Assembly (NCBI RefSeq): GCF_000264905.1
Contig: NW_006763134.1
Coordinates: 1,001,712-1,065,711 of the forward strand
Length of the DNA stretch: 64,000 nt
Direction of reading: 5' to 3'
DNA from: Stereum hirsutum FP-91666 SS1
Taxonomy: Eukaryota > Basidiomycota > Agaricomycetes > Russulales > Stereaceae
Both the position numbers and the translations under genes were made by a program. The notes below the pieces were generated by a model that saw only the letters and a program-made list of their open reading frames with translations, had not been told where the DNA came from and did no database searches. Below are positions 32,903-44,053 of this stretch, in pieces. The first letter of the stretch is position 1; each line of letters opens with the position of its first letter.

Positions 32903-33288
32903 AGGTACAGAGTCAAATTAGAAATATCGTGGTCGCTGCGACGCAGGATTTATTGTGGTTGATAACCTGAAACTATTCAGACGATAAGCTCGGCATACAC
33001 CGAGGAATATATTTCCCCGCCAAAGTTGGCGGGGAAATATATTCCGCTGTAGATTCCATGCCTTTAAGGGGGATATTTTGGGGTTATCAGATACAGTAAA
33101 TTCTGCGTGGCTCTGATCACAATATTTAAATTCCCCTTGCAAAATCCCGGTTTCGATTTATCGGGAGCCTTATTCAGGAAATCATCACTCTATCCGAGTG
33201 GAGCTCACGCAGATGATTTTACAAGTAAATTCTCTCTATCTTCAAAATATATTCGTCAGACATATCAAACTTTGCCTCCAGTGACTTG
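32761..33288. repeat. Large imperfect palindrome (fold-back element), about 260-bp arms
   Basis: Reading outward from the centre near 33,025, the two arms align on opposite strands over their full length. Examples: GGTTATCA (33081-33088 and the complement of 32961-32968); CTGCGT plus ATATTT; a GAGC-TTATT block (about 33170 and 32880); and AATATATTC...GACATA...AACTTTGCCTCCAGTGA (33244-33284 and the complement of 32764-32804). Identity by eye is about 70-80% in the outer arm, poor just outside the core, and perfect in the core. Beyond about 32761 and 33288 similarity fades. A terminal-inverted-repeat miniature element or an inverted duplication are both possible. Confidence 0.85.
33004..33045. 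repeat. Perfect 20-bp inverted repeat with a 2-nt spacer (core of the palindrome)
   Basis: GGAATATATTTCCCCGCCAA (33004-33023), AG, then its exact reverse complement (33026-33045). In RNA or extruded DNA it would form a 20-bp hairpin with a minimal loop. It is the only part of the fold-back locus with no mismatches. Confidence 0.95.
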
Positions 33289-33460
33289 TGTTCTCCCACC
33301 ATCAGAGCGATCACAACATCTGTGGTCCTAAGTACCAGGACAAATTCTTCGCATCCATGTTTATTCTGTTTTAGCATGCTATACTAACAAAAAATTTCAA
33401 AGACATCGCATAACATATCGACTCCCAGAGTCAATTACCACGAATTTAACCTCAGCCACT

Positions 33461-33489
33461 GACGCGTTTCGCGTCGCGACAAACGCGTC
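33461..33489 (+). promoter_or_regulatory. Paired ACGCGT (MluI cell-cycle box) sites in an inverted repeat
   Basis: ACGCGT at 33462-33467 and 33483-33488 lie inside a 9-bp inverted repeat (GACGCGTTT / AAACGCGTC), 41-68 bp before the TATA box of the MYND-finger gene. ACGCGT is the MBF (Mbp1/Swi6) site in fungi. Binding here is inferred. Confidence 0.45.
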
Positions 33490-33529
33490 GCTTGCCTTAC
33501 CTAAGAGCAACTGTTTGCTGCCCGCCAGG

Positions 33530-33536
33530 TATAAAG
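33530..33536 (+). promoter_or_regulatory. TATA box of the MYND-finger gene
   Basis: TATAAAG 68-74 bp before the ATG at 33604, followed by a CT-rich leader. Supports that start codon. Confidence 0.6.
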
Positions 33537-33603
33537 ACACGACATATCTCTCTTTTCTTACAGATCATTCGAATATCGTCTTCATCAATCATTTAAACAC
33601 AAG

Positions 33604-35313
33604 ATGTCGTCCAGACCGTCTCTTGCCTCCAACCCCGATGGTTGGGAACGCTCCTGGCAGCAAGAACTCGACAAAAAATTTCCTTCATACCGAACTCGCA
33701 TGCCCAGCTTGATCTCCGACTTTCGACCCGTCGCAGCACGGATGATGACCCAAAACTCTTTTCAGGAAACAAGCGCTAGACATCGTGAGCTATGTCGCCT
33801 TCAATGCGATATTGCACATCTCGCGAGCGACAAGTGCGCTACGGAGGATTTCGAGGGCGAATGGGAGAAGTGCGGCGAGACTGTTAGAAAACAACATTAC
33901 TTTGAAGCTATGAGGAGGTTGATGAGTATACCGGACATGGAAGATCAGAGAGGGTGCGTACCATAGATTCGCTAATTGACCACGCTGCAAGCCCGAGGCT
34001 CATGGTCGAGCTCACCCCTGTCTTGACATAACTGGAAAGGTTCTCTCCAGAAATCACGCTAAAGAACATACAGACTGACAACGGGAAAGGTTATTTAAAG
34101 CTTCTTCGCCAGTTGATGCCGGCTCAGCTACCAGACCGGTAAGGTGACTTTGTTTACAGTGATTTTGCTCGGTATCTCATCGTGACATGCAACCCCTTTT
34201 ACTCTCAGAGAGACCATTGACCGATACGTATGGATCCGAAACCCGCTAATAGAGTCTATGCTGGAGGTGAAGGACCCAGAGTCGTTCGATACCAGAAATA
34301 ACATACCTACTGACCCTTTCATCTACGTTCAACGATCGTATGTGGCAGTTTCTGTTGACTTTTGAGCCCCACCATCTCGCTAACCGCTCGCCATAGCTTC
34401 ATTATCAATCGCACGACCTTCATGTCCCTCATCATATGGAACATTCTTCTCTCCTTCTATGGGAGAAGTGAAACCAATGTTCCCCTCAAGGCAACGTCTC
34501 ACAGCAAGATGGACCCAATCGACCGTCAGAACTTTCAGAAAATGGGGCTCAGTAAAGAGGAAATCCGATCCACCGAGAAAGAGGTCAAGCAGAACCGAAA
34601 GCAAGGGGAGTATGCCTGTTTTTGCTGCGGGAAATTCGAAGTCCAATTCGGCGGGAAACTAAAGTCGTGCGCGAAGTGTTCTTCCGTGGGGCGGAGCGTG
34701 CACTATTGTTCGAGGTAAGTCCCGCCAGTTTCTTTTTCCTGATCTGATTTAATCACTGAATATATGGTTGTATTATTGGTGCAGGGAGTGCCAAGTAAAA
34801 GACTGGAAGCTCGGCAATCCGCCCCACAAGTCGGTCTGTGGCAAGTCACCAAAGGAAGTTATCGACGCCGCATCCATCCCTTCCCCTGACCCCTCACAAT
34901 CCGCTACCACCCCAGATTCGTCCTCCATCGAACCACCCGACCCTTCTTACCGTCGCTCTCCTGCCCTACTTCATCTCATTTCCATGCTCGAAGAGAATCC
35001 CGCGCTGGACTACGTCCTCATGCGTCCTTCGCCTCATCCCGATCACGGTGTCAGCTTCGCGGATCCAATGGGCTCCCTGTTCTTCAACCTCTCTAGAAGG
35101 CGCGCGTTCAACAGTGGGGAAGAAGCGTCTGTAAGAAGAATGTATGAGCAGTTGAAGACTATGGCAAAGGACGTAGAGGGGTACGGAGTGAAGGGCTTGC
35201 AAAAACAGTTCTTGAAGGAGTACGGGATCGATGTGACGGCACCGGTGAAGGGAGGGACGAATCCAATTAGTGAGGCAGAGGTTGCCGCAGATCTCGAGAA
35301 GTTGACCATATGA
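33604..35313 (+). CDS. MYND-type zinc finger protein
   Basis: Five exons, about 480 residues. ATG at 33604 (MSSRPSLASNPDGWERSWQQ). Exons 1-3 encode a helical N-terminal half (ELCRLQCDIAHLASDKC; FSPEITLKNIQTDNGKGYLK; ETIDRYVWIRNPLIESML). The acceptor at 34038-34039 (GGAAAG, then GTTCTC) is the one that keeps the frame. The MYND finger is split by an intron: CFCCGKFEVQ...LKSCAKCSSVGRSVHYCSR then ECQVKDWKLGN..HKSVC, with all eight ligands (C-x2-C, C-x2-C, C-x3-C, H-x3-C). After it come a Pro/Ser-rich linker and a helical C-terminus (VRRMYEQLKTMAKDVEGYG), stop 35311-35313. MYND fingers bind Pro-rich peptides; partners are unknown. Confidence 0.88.
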
Positions 35314-35758
35314 AAGTCAGTGTTCCCTTTCTTGCTGTGAGCAGTGGTGCGAGCAATGGTGACAATAGTTTGTAGATCATACTTGTCTCCCAACCTGAAT
35401 CTTTGATATTATTACCTCCAGTTTTTTTTTATCGTAGTTGGACTTCGCAATCGCATGCGATAAAACTCTGTAATTGGGCATCTTCTGTAGTCTAGTCAAC
35501 ACAATTGTAGCCTCCTGTGGTGTTTCACTTCGTTCTGTTGGCATTTGCCCTCTGGCACGTGCGTGTAAGGATGAACGGTTTCTCGAACGGCGAACTGGCT
35601 TTGCCATAATGGGTAATATAATGGTTTGCGTAATACGATGAGGGGCGGGCATGGCACATACGCATAGGAGCAGAGGGCTTTTGTTTTTGAACTGAGTGGT
35701 GGTTTCTCCCAATCGTACTGGTACTACTAGTCACTCTCTCTCGACGTTCAACGATACA
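35314..35758. other. Intergenic between convergent genes
   Basis: 3' flanks of the MYND gene and of the GST-like gene. Minus-strand ORFs at 35377-35712 show no domain. Nothing recognised. Confidence 0.5.
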
Positions 35759-36962
35759 TTACGACTCCTCACTAGCACCCGCCCTGACTACCTTGAACCC
35801 ATGCCGAGGAGCATGGATTCTAATAGTGACTCCCTCCTCCCTCTTCTTCTCGAGAACAATCTCCTCCCCATCTAACCACACCAGCTTGCCCACGTCCTTA
35901 TGATTCACGCCGGTATCGGTTGGCGACAGACTAACCTCTTCGCCAGGCTTCAACCCACTAGGATCAGCTTCTCCCATCTTTACGCCAGGAACAGACCCAG
36001 TGGCTAGTTTGCTGTCAACATAGTCGGAAGAGAGGATACGCTTGGATGCGTCTGGTCCGTTCAGCCTTGTGATCGGTGGGAGAGTGTTCTGAGCGGTTTT
36101 GACGAGTTGGTCAAAGCGGGAGATCCAATTGAAGGTTTCAGGAAATTGCGTAGGCGAGATGAGAACAGGAGAGAGAGCTCCTGGCATGTTTGTGAGCCAG
36201 TGAAATGGTCTGATAGCTACGAAAGAAACGCGGACAAACATTGAGTTCACCGTCGCCACACGCCACTCGAGAGTACAGATCTCGAAAGAGGCGCTCACCT
36301 TCGATATCCCCTACACTGACGTTCTTCGTCCCCAGAATCCATTGCCTTCCGTCCCCAAACAAACCTTCCACGAACTCGAATGCGGAGAGCATCCCAGACA
36401 CCGCTACCGCTCTTCCTTTTTCAAGATCTTCTTTTTTCCAACTTCTCCCGAACAGTTCCTCTCTGTCTTTCACGAACTTTGCATCCTCGAATATTGGCAA
36501 ATTGGTCGGAATGCATCCTGCGGCTGCTGTAGAAACTTCCGGGCTGGCAGTCCAGCGGGCGAGTAGATAGCTGAGTGCGCGTTGGTCGAGCGTCAGGGTT
36601 GACGTCGGCGTGAAGATCTGGGAGTCGGGGATCGTGGAAACAGGATAAGGGAAGTGCGCTTCGAGTTTGGAGAGTATAAGACGGGTATCAAGATAGATGT
36701 CGCGCCCGATGGCGAGGACGGGGATCCGCCGATAGTTGACCCCCAGCATGTTGAGATCTGGACGAGGTAAAATGGGAGGTTGAATCTGTATGAGAAAGAA
36801 TTTGGTATCACTTTACTGAAGTGTATCTAAGGCATCAGATGGAGATCATACACATTGTGCATACGAGATACCCCGCAAAGCCAAGTACCATACCACCCGG
36901 CGTGCGTACGGCGAGAAGCTATAGTGGTACAAGACGATTCCAGTATCATTAGCAGAGGTCAT
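35759..36962 (-). CDS. Glutathione S-transferase-like protein
   Basis: Three exons, about 350 residues. ATG at 36962; exon 1 gives TGIVLYHYSFSPYARRVVWY, the beta1-alpha1 unit of a thioredoxin-like GST N-domain with SPYAR at the catalytic site (no Cys). Exon 2 starts IQPPILPRPDLNMLGVNYRR, followed by IPVLAIGRDIYLDTRLILSK, the cis-Pro and the Asp-Thr glutathione-binding step, and then the helical C-domain. Exon 3 begins AIRPFHWLTNMPG and ends with an extra domain-like tail (DYVDSKLATGSVPGVK...PGEEVSLSPTDTGVNHKDVG) of ~100 residues beyond a usual GST. The tail resembles that seen in a family of basidiomycete GST-like proteins. Detoxification or peroxide/peptide metabolism is likely; the substrate is unknown. 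Confidence 0.88.
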
Positions 36963-37651
36963 TGTGGTAGCAATAGTTTGCCCAGCAAGGAGGAGTCTTC
37001 ACGTTGGTTCGGAAAGAAGAGGGAAGGATTGCTGGTGATGCCAATACAGAGAGACAAGAACAGGGGGAAGTGTCTGCCAATATCTTCGCGACGCCATAGT
37101 TATCAACGACATATATAAGTCTTTGGACACCCCAGGGTTCGCATCCAAATACTGGTGGTCGAGTTCCCTAGCAGTCCAGGGCACATTATGCATGGTGCGC
37201 TCAAGGTCATGGATGCAAAGAAAACAACGCGTCGGCACGTTCCGCGTAAGCCCCGCCGAAGCTGTTCCTGCAATCCGTTCGGAAGAGTCGAGTCAACCAT
37301 GAATCCAACTGACATACATGATCTCAGTCTAGTCTTTGAGGTAGTTAGGTACTGCAAGTGATACAAGATGTCGGGCCCGACATATATAATACAGTCATGA
37401 TGTTTTGTATGCCCCATAGTTGTCCGAGTCTCTGGTCCGGTTCAAATGATACCCTGAAGATAAGCTGACGTCTGCTACTATGTATCCTTGCCGCTCTGAT
37501 TCATGCTCTCAGGCTTCCCGGCAAAGATAAGTTCGACTCGAGCTCTAATTTATTGTCTTCCTCCGGATGCGACGAGCGAATGCTCCTGAGGATGAAGTGC
37601 GACATGAAACTGTAGTGCGCCACACCAAATAAAACACAATCAGAACATGCT
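36963..37651. other. Intergenic, no gene seen
   Basis: 5' flank of the GST-like gene and 3' flank of the next minus-strand gene. Only small overlapping ORFs; no repeats noted. Confidence 0.5.
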
Positions 37652-39563
37652 CTAGAAAAAGGAAATGCGAGGATGGGCGCACTCTCGAATGGCAGGTCCA
37701 GCACGCGTGGCGTAGTTCCAATGGATGATGATAGCCATGACGCCCAGAATGCCTGTCCCCCAGACGCAGGCGAAAATCGAAAGGATGAGCTTGAGGGCGA
37801 GTGACTGTTTAATTGTAATATGTGGTGGATATTTAAAAAATGCACACAAGGTTATACGATAACACGTTGATTGAAAAGCAAAGAGAGGAAGGGTCAATGA
37901 CATGTTTCTTTTGGTGGAGAGAACGGACTTACCTGCCCAGAGGCCCATGCAAACGTCACAAGCCCGACGACGAAGCATACGACGGACCAATACGTGAGCA
38001 CAGGTGGCTGTTCGCCCCAGAAATGCACGAGTGACAGCGCTATACCGTGATACCTTCATTGCCGTTAAGAAACAAGGAGGGTTAGCAATCGTACCGCACG
38101 ATGCAGACTGGCGACTAGAAGCAGTCCAACGAGGGATGGCAAAAGACGCACCTGGCATCTCTTCTAACAGTGCCCGCAAACGCAGCAGCCGCCGCGCCGA
38201 TACTCAATGCTAGCGACATGATCCAAAATAAGTTGACGACTTTCCATTGCAATCCTTCGGTTTGCTGGAAGGAAAACTGGATCACAGTGGCGGTAACGGA
38301 GGAGAAGAAAGAGGCCCCAGCAAAGCGGTTGAGCTGTACGGTTTCCATTCCTTTCTTGCTCGCAGAGACTAGAAGATGAAGTGGTAAGCACGGCAGGAGT
38401 GGGAGAAGGGGCAAGACGAGTCGTACCGGCTTCGGCTGCTGATGCGAGATCTCTGGTGATTGTCTCGAGAAGGGCACTTAACCGTGAGGTGGTTTCGATG
38501 AGGTATGGTACGTCGTTGACACCGAAGATGTCTCCTGTGAGTTGATAAATACATCAGCCTCGTCAGCTCGATATGACCCAGATTAATATACTTGCCATGA
38601 AAAGCCTTCAGATCTTCCGCATAATACTACAACTATGTGTCAGGGATCGAGTACTGCGTGAAGGGATGATTGGCAGGCGGGAAATACATACCTTCAAATT
38701 TGGCACGAGCTCGCGAGCTTGAATCGGTATGTGATCGAGGTCAGCTCCAATGATCCACCGATTCTCCGTCAAGACCGACAGCAGAGAGGCTAAATCATCC
38801 ATGCACCGGACAAGTACCTGCACAAAATCAAACACCATCGATAATTCACCAGGCCGTATCAGCATTCGTACCATTTACTTTCTATCGAAGAATATGCCAC
38901 AAACCGGTAACCTGATGTGAGACTCGCCACCCAAACTTCCCCAAGCACCCTCTCCGGGGCTATCGTCAGAATCTCCTTGTGTAACTCCTTCTACCGATCT
39001 TAGGTACATGTCCATTCGTTTACTGCGTTCCTCCATGTTCTTGACCGCAGTGTTAGCACTTTCTATAATCTTGCGATCTTGAATAGCGACCGTCTTCAGA
39101 TCGATGTGGATACTGAGCTTGTGCAGGGAGACGTTGCGAAGTTCGGATGTGAGAATGTTAAGCTGAAGCATATCGTGGTATTGTCAGCCCAAGCTAGCAC
39201 AACAAGAATGAACAGAGAATATTACCTGAGAATAACAGAAGGCTAGGTTCCTGGTGGCGAGGTGTCAACTCAAAATGTGGCGTAGGTGGCGCAGGTCCTA
39301 CATACCGGTGGCAACGCCTTACGGTCTGCCTGAGCGTTCTGATGTTAAGCGCCTGCGAGTCACCACCTACAGAGGTGATTGCTGAGATGCCTGACGATCA
39401 GAGAACCGAGAGAGGTCAGGAAACAGGATCTTTACTCGGACTGAAGCAGGCTAAACGTACCTTGCGCTCGAGTTGGGCTGTGTAGAATGGCCGGATGGGT
39501 ATTGAATTGAATAGTGGGATCAGGGAGCGGGCCCATGGCGGGGATACTAGTCGAAGCATCCAT
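37652..39563 (-). CDS. Unknown membrane protein with C-terminal transmembrane helices
   Basis: About 10 exons, roughly 430 residues. ATG at 39563 gives MDASTSIPAMGPLPDPTIQF, then ISAITSVGGDSQALNIRTLR and a long helical region (LTSELRNVSLHKLSIHIDLK...ENRWIIGADLDHIPIQAREL). The next exons give YYAEDLKAFHGDIFGVNDVP and then the membrane part: VTATVIQFSFQ, KVVNLFWIMSLALSIGAAAA, YWSVVCFVVGLVTFAWAS, LKLILSIFACVWGTGILGVM. Stop 37652-37654 (TAG). The exon join at 38535/38595 needs a GC donor; using the nearby GT shifts the frame to an early stop. The layout (soluble helical N-part, three or four C-terminal helices including FWxxSL..S) matches a hypothetical membrane family common in Agaricomycetes. 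Function unknown. Confidence 0.8.
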
Positions 39564-40593
39564 TGCAGACTCAAGAATGCGAATTGTGTAGAGAAAGGAA
39601 AAAGAATCGGAATGTCGAAAGGTCTAGGAGATAGTTGTTGGTCCAGTCAAGACGAGTCGTCAACGATGGAAGTCCTTCTGAGTACCCAGGACACGAGTAA
39701 GGCTGGGTGCAAGAGCACTGCTAGTCTCCAAGAATAACAACAAACACGCGTCTACAGGTCCTCTCCGCAGAGTGAAACCTCATACAGACGGGGGTGGCAC
39801 AGGGTGGCACGTCCAAGTACGCTGCTGACTGCGCGGACCTATGAGAGGCTATTATGAAGGATCAGAAATGTCCGCAAAGCGACAATGGTACCCCTCTTCG
39901 AGATCATTGGCATGCATGAGAGGAAAGCGGGAAAAGAGAAGCTCAAGGTCGTGGAATCGTGATGGCCGAGGCGATACGACGGCGCTTCCATGTATTGAAG
40001 TATTTCGACGTTCTTTTTTCATTGTAATTGGTAGAGCCATACAGTATGTCTCTGGATCGTAGGCTGAGAGAGATATCGAAATCGAGTGCTATATGTTCGA
40101 CGATGTAATGGTTCAAGTTCAAGTCGGGCGTCGGGACGGAAGCTAAATTACTTTTCTATTTTTATGTCACCTGCAGTGCCAAGTGTGGCGGTGGCCCAGT
40201 GCCCACTTCTTCGACTTCTGAGATCTCAAAGGCAGTCAAACAGTCGGATGGGCAGTGGCTTCGAAAGCAGTGTATATACAACATAGCATCGCTTCTCAAT
40301 ACGTGTCTTGCACGGCACGAACAAAACGAGTGCGAATGGCTATGTATCGAATAGGGATGTAGGGATACTGGTATAGAAAAGTCCGTTCAGAAAAGTGCGA
40401 GGAGAAATAAGCAAAAACGAGCTGATGTACATGTGAGTAGTAGATCTAGAGAATGCGAAAGCAAGAACGCGCGAGGCATAGATGACTGCAGCGCAGTGTT
40501 GAGAAAATTACGTCTGTCTAAAAGAGTCCGAGTCAAGGTGTCGCTCCTCCTCCACTTCCCCCACCCACCCACGCTCACTAACCAATAAATCAA
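39564..40593. other. Intergenic, no gene seen
   Basis: About 1 kb between the 5' end of the membrane-protein gene and the 3' end of the MFS gene. Small ORFs (39841-40062 +, 39852-40040 -) overlap on opposite strands. No element recognised. Confidence 0.5.
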
Positions 40594-43226
40594 TCAGTCA
40601 ACTCTGTCTGTTCTCTCCTCTCCTGGGCCCCTTCCGGCGACATGTCCCTCTACCCTCGGCACTACCACCACCGCCGTCACCAAACTCGCCACCACCAGCA
40701 CGATTGCGCATGTTGAGAGGACGACTTCGCGTGCCGAGGAAGAGACGCCGGTGAGGAGAGAGACGACGACGAATATATTGAGAGGAACACGGAAGAGTGC
40801 TGCGAGCTTCCATTCAAAAGAGAGTCGGAGACAAAAAAATCGTCAGCGATTTGATTGCAAAAAAAACATGAGTGGCCCAGGAAACTCACAGTAGCCCTAT
40901 ACCCATCCCCAATCAAAGTCCCCCTCAACATCCCCTGCACAGGATAATACATCCCCACACACCCCTCAAAAACGCAGAACGCCCAAAACTTCACATGTTC
41001 CTCCATCTTCTCTCCTTCCCCTCCTCCTCCGCTCCCTCCGCCCACCCCGATAATACTAATAGCCAGTCGTGCTATCTTCGGGGCCGAAACGGACGCGGCG
41101 AACGCAAGTGCGGAGAGCGCACAGACGAGGGAGGAGAGTTTGGCGTGGAGGACGAGAGTCGAGTCCGTTTGTGCAGCGCCTGAGAGGGGCGTCGTTATAC
41201 TCGCCGTCGACCCGGATCGAGCGTGTGTGTGTAGAGGTGGCGGGACGCCCGCTGCGGTCGTTGACGATGCAGAAGACGATACTGCTGTGGAAGGGGTAGA
41301 CGAGGAAGGAGTCGGGCGGTGCCAGTGTGCGGTAATGAACGTGTAGCTCAACGAGCCGAGCATCATGCTTATCATGAATGCGGAGAATATGTAGCCGAGC
41401 GGGAGGGTGTCGTTTCCGCTTTCGTGAGCGTGGGCTGCGCCTTCGGCGGCGATGGAGAGGGCTGAGGAGGCTTGCAGGGATGGAACCCAGATGAAGACGA
41501 AGAGGTACATTGAGCCTTCGAAGATCGTTTGTGTGAGGCCGAGGACGAGGAGGTTTGGGTCTGAGAATGAGGGGAAACGGATAGTGTCAGCACTTGATTT
41601 TTGTTTTTGATATTAGAGACCGAGCGACCCACCAGCAATCACAATTTTCCCCGCGCTTCCCAACCTCCGCACCTGGAACAAATCCGCAAGTCCACTCAAA
41701 GTCATCGTGGTCTTCCAGCTCACGCAGGACAATTTCTCAGAAGCGGACGTGGGAGGGGTGGCTGCATTCGGACCTGGGGATGACGAGGGGTTGGCCCCGT
41801 AGTTTTCGTTCCATGAGCCACGGATGACGACGAAGGCGAGGAGGAGGAGTGCTCCGGAAGCGACGAAAGGGGAGCGGAACCCTCCGGAGTTCCATTCGAC
41901 CAATTTATTAGAGAAGACCTTGGACGTGTAACATCGTCAGCAGGTATTCTGTGTTGAGATGGGGGTGAAAAAATGAAGGGTAATGATACTCACCCCAGCA
42001 GCCGTGGCAACAAACCCGTTGACCAAAGTAGCGCGGCCCATGATCTTACTTAATTCATCGCTTCCAAGTCCCATGGTCGAGCTACTGCTCACTACCCAGC
42101 TCTCAAAGGCGGAGAAGAGGATGGAGGTGGAGATACCGCCGAGGATGCGGCCGAAGAGGAGGATGGGGAAGGAGGGGATGAGGAGGAGGGCGCATGTGGC
42201 GGTGTAGGTTATGCAGAAAAGGAGGCAGAGGAGACGTCGACCGCTAAAAAAGGGAGAAGATAGGTGCGGGTTAGTCTGTGGTGCATGTTTGGTAGGAAGA
42301 GAGGCAGATGGAACGGGTGCGGATACGAGTGTGGCTCCATGACGCCACACTTGAGGTACTTCGGATCTGCGACGTCTGGCGATACCTTTCCTTTTGTCAA
42401 AGCGGGAAGCTCAATCTCTTTGAACGAGGAAACTCTCGGTTTGGTTTTATCTACGCGACATTATGCGAGATACGTAGCAAAACATGCCACACAGACATCT
42501 GATCACAAAACCGTTCTAACATATCACGAACAGCACTAGAAGCGCTATCCACCTCTTTGCGCACAGCGGCAGCAGCACTAGAAGTTCAATGCGTTTATGC
42601 ACTTATACGCCCTAACTCGGCAGCAGACACATAAATAAAACGGAGAAAGCACCCACTATTGATCAGCCCAGACACCTACGAGTGGCGCAAACAATCCCGC
42701 GCTAACGAAACCGGTCACGAACAGAAGAGCGACGGTCTGTTCCGGGAAGCCGTACTGCTCGCGATAAAGCGAGTAAACATACGGGCCTTGAAGCCAGTCC
42801 GCACCTACACCATTCCCATGAGCACTCGTTCCTGGTTCCGCCCTGACGATTCTACAGAAACTCGGACGCACCCATAACAATTGCATAGACGGTCAGGTAC
42901 TTCCTCATTAATGACCTCAACGCGGCAGCCCTCGCGCCCGCAACAGTGCTCGCACGTCCAGCATTCTTCGTACCAGTGGTACTGCTGAGCAATGGGTTGT
43001 CTGAGTCTGCGTCTGAGGTGTCGGAGGAGAGCACACTCGGGGCCTCCCCATTTTCAAGAGCGTCATCTAGGTGGTCTCTGCTGCTGGCGGCTGATGTCGC
43101 TGAAGGGTCTGGCGTAGCTTTTGTTTGTGAGATTGTGGATGCACGAGAAGACAGGCGACGCTCGAGAAGGAGGAGAAGGACTGTGATTACGATGAGCAGC
43201 GTAAGCTGGGATTCGTAGAAGCCCAT
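40594..43226 (-). CDS. Major facilitator transporter of the MFSD5 / molybdate-anion type
   Basis: ATG at 43226 (MGFYESQLTLLIVITVLLLL, first helix), then a Ser-rich loop (~42960-43130). The next parts are YLTVYAIVMG-ADWLQGPYVYSLYREQYGF, the motif highly typical of the Mfsd5/MOT2 group (PF05631), LLFVTGFVSAGLFAPLVGVW, GRRLLCLLFCITYTATCALL, FGRILGGISTSILFSAFESW, and the second half: NLLVLGLTQTIFEGSMYLFV, GYIFSAFMISMMLGSLSYTF, EGCVGMYYPVQGMLRGTLIG, then LAALFRVPLNIFVVVSLLTG and VVLSTCAIVLVVASLVTAVV. Stop 40594-40596. Six to eight exons. Relatives take up molybdate; that substrate is inferred only from similarity. A large Ser/Thr-rich loop lies between the C-terminal helices (~41180-41330). Confidence 0.9.
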
Positions 43227-44053
43227 TGCGGAAATGACGTCGGTCGTGGATGCGCCAGCTCAAATTCCCGTGCAATAAAGAGGATCGTGGTGTTACGATG
43301 AAAAGTAAAGCAAGAGAAAGAGTGTGGTAATGGAGGTGAAAAGAAAGTTGTCTGGTCGGGAGAGGGACGTGCTGGGGCAGTTCGATGGCGATATGGGGTG
43401 CTTTCCACGCAGTGCCACTGTGGCCCGCCTACATCATGACAGTACCCCGCAACGAAACGTGTCTTCTTGGCGGTTTTGCCCCTTTTTCGTTCGGATGATT
43501 GTTCGTCAGACGCGACGGGAAGGACGGGAACACGAGGCATCCCCTGAACGTCCTGAACAGTGGAGGATAGCAGTAACAGTGTACCGCCTACGATTTGGAT
43601 ACTATAATAGTCTGTAGTACTTATGCCCGTCTGAGGGTTGAAATACATAAATCATTCCACAAGTATGAGCGCTGAATGGAATCTCTAGTGTGTGACCATC
43701 TGTGTGCCCTCATTCGTCAGTCCTTCCTCCGACTTCGCCTAATCAAAGCGTTTCGCAAGCTTTGCACGAATCCATTATTGTAGTGGACCGTTTCCAGAGA
43801 AAGATTTGATGTCAGCCATGACCGGGTACCAATCACATGCGGCCTTACTGTGGGGATCGTCTGCACTTCTCTGGACACTTTCCGTCATACTTCTTGACCT
43901 CCTGTTTCCCTGCAAGGCTTCGTGTTTACACGTACGACGAACGCAATTCCGTCTCTTTCCCGGAATTACTACACTACAAAGTCTATATCTACTGGATATC
44001 CACTCTTCTAGCCGAACACCTGCCGTTCTTTCCCTCTTTACTATCTCCTACCG
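43227..44053. other. Divergent promoter region of the MFS and aldehyde dehydrogenase genes
   Basis: Two 5' ends face apart across about 830 bp, so shared regulation is possible. No obvious TATA box, but a CT-rich leader precedes 44054. A minus-strand ORF at 43187-43648 partly overlaps the transporter start in another frame and shows no domain. Confidence 0.5.

Noticed and set aside
43187..43648. 153-codon minus-strand ORF as a 5' exon of the MFSD5-type transporter
   Set aside because: It overlaps the transporter start in a different frame and carries no membrane helix expected upstream; the ATG at 43226 already begins with the first helix.
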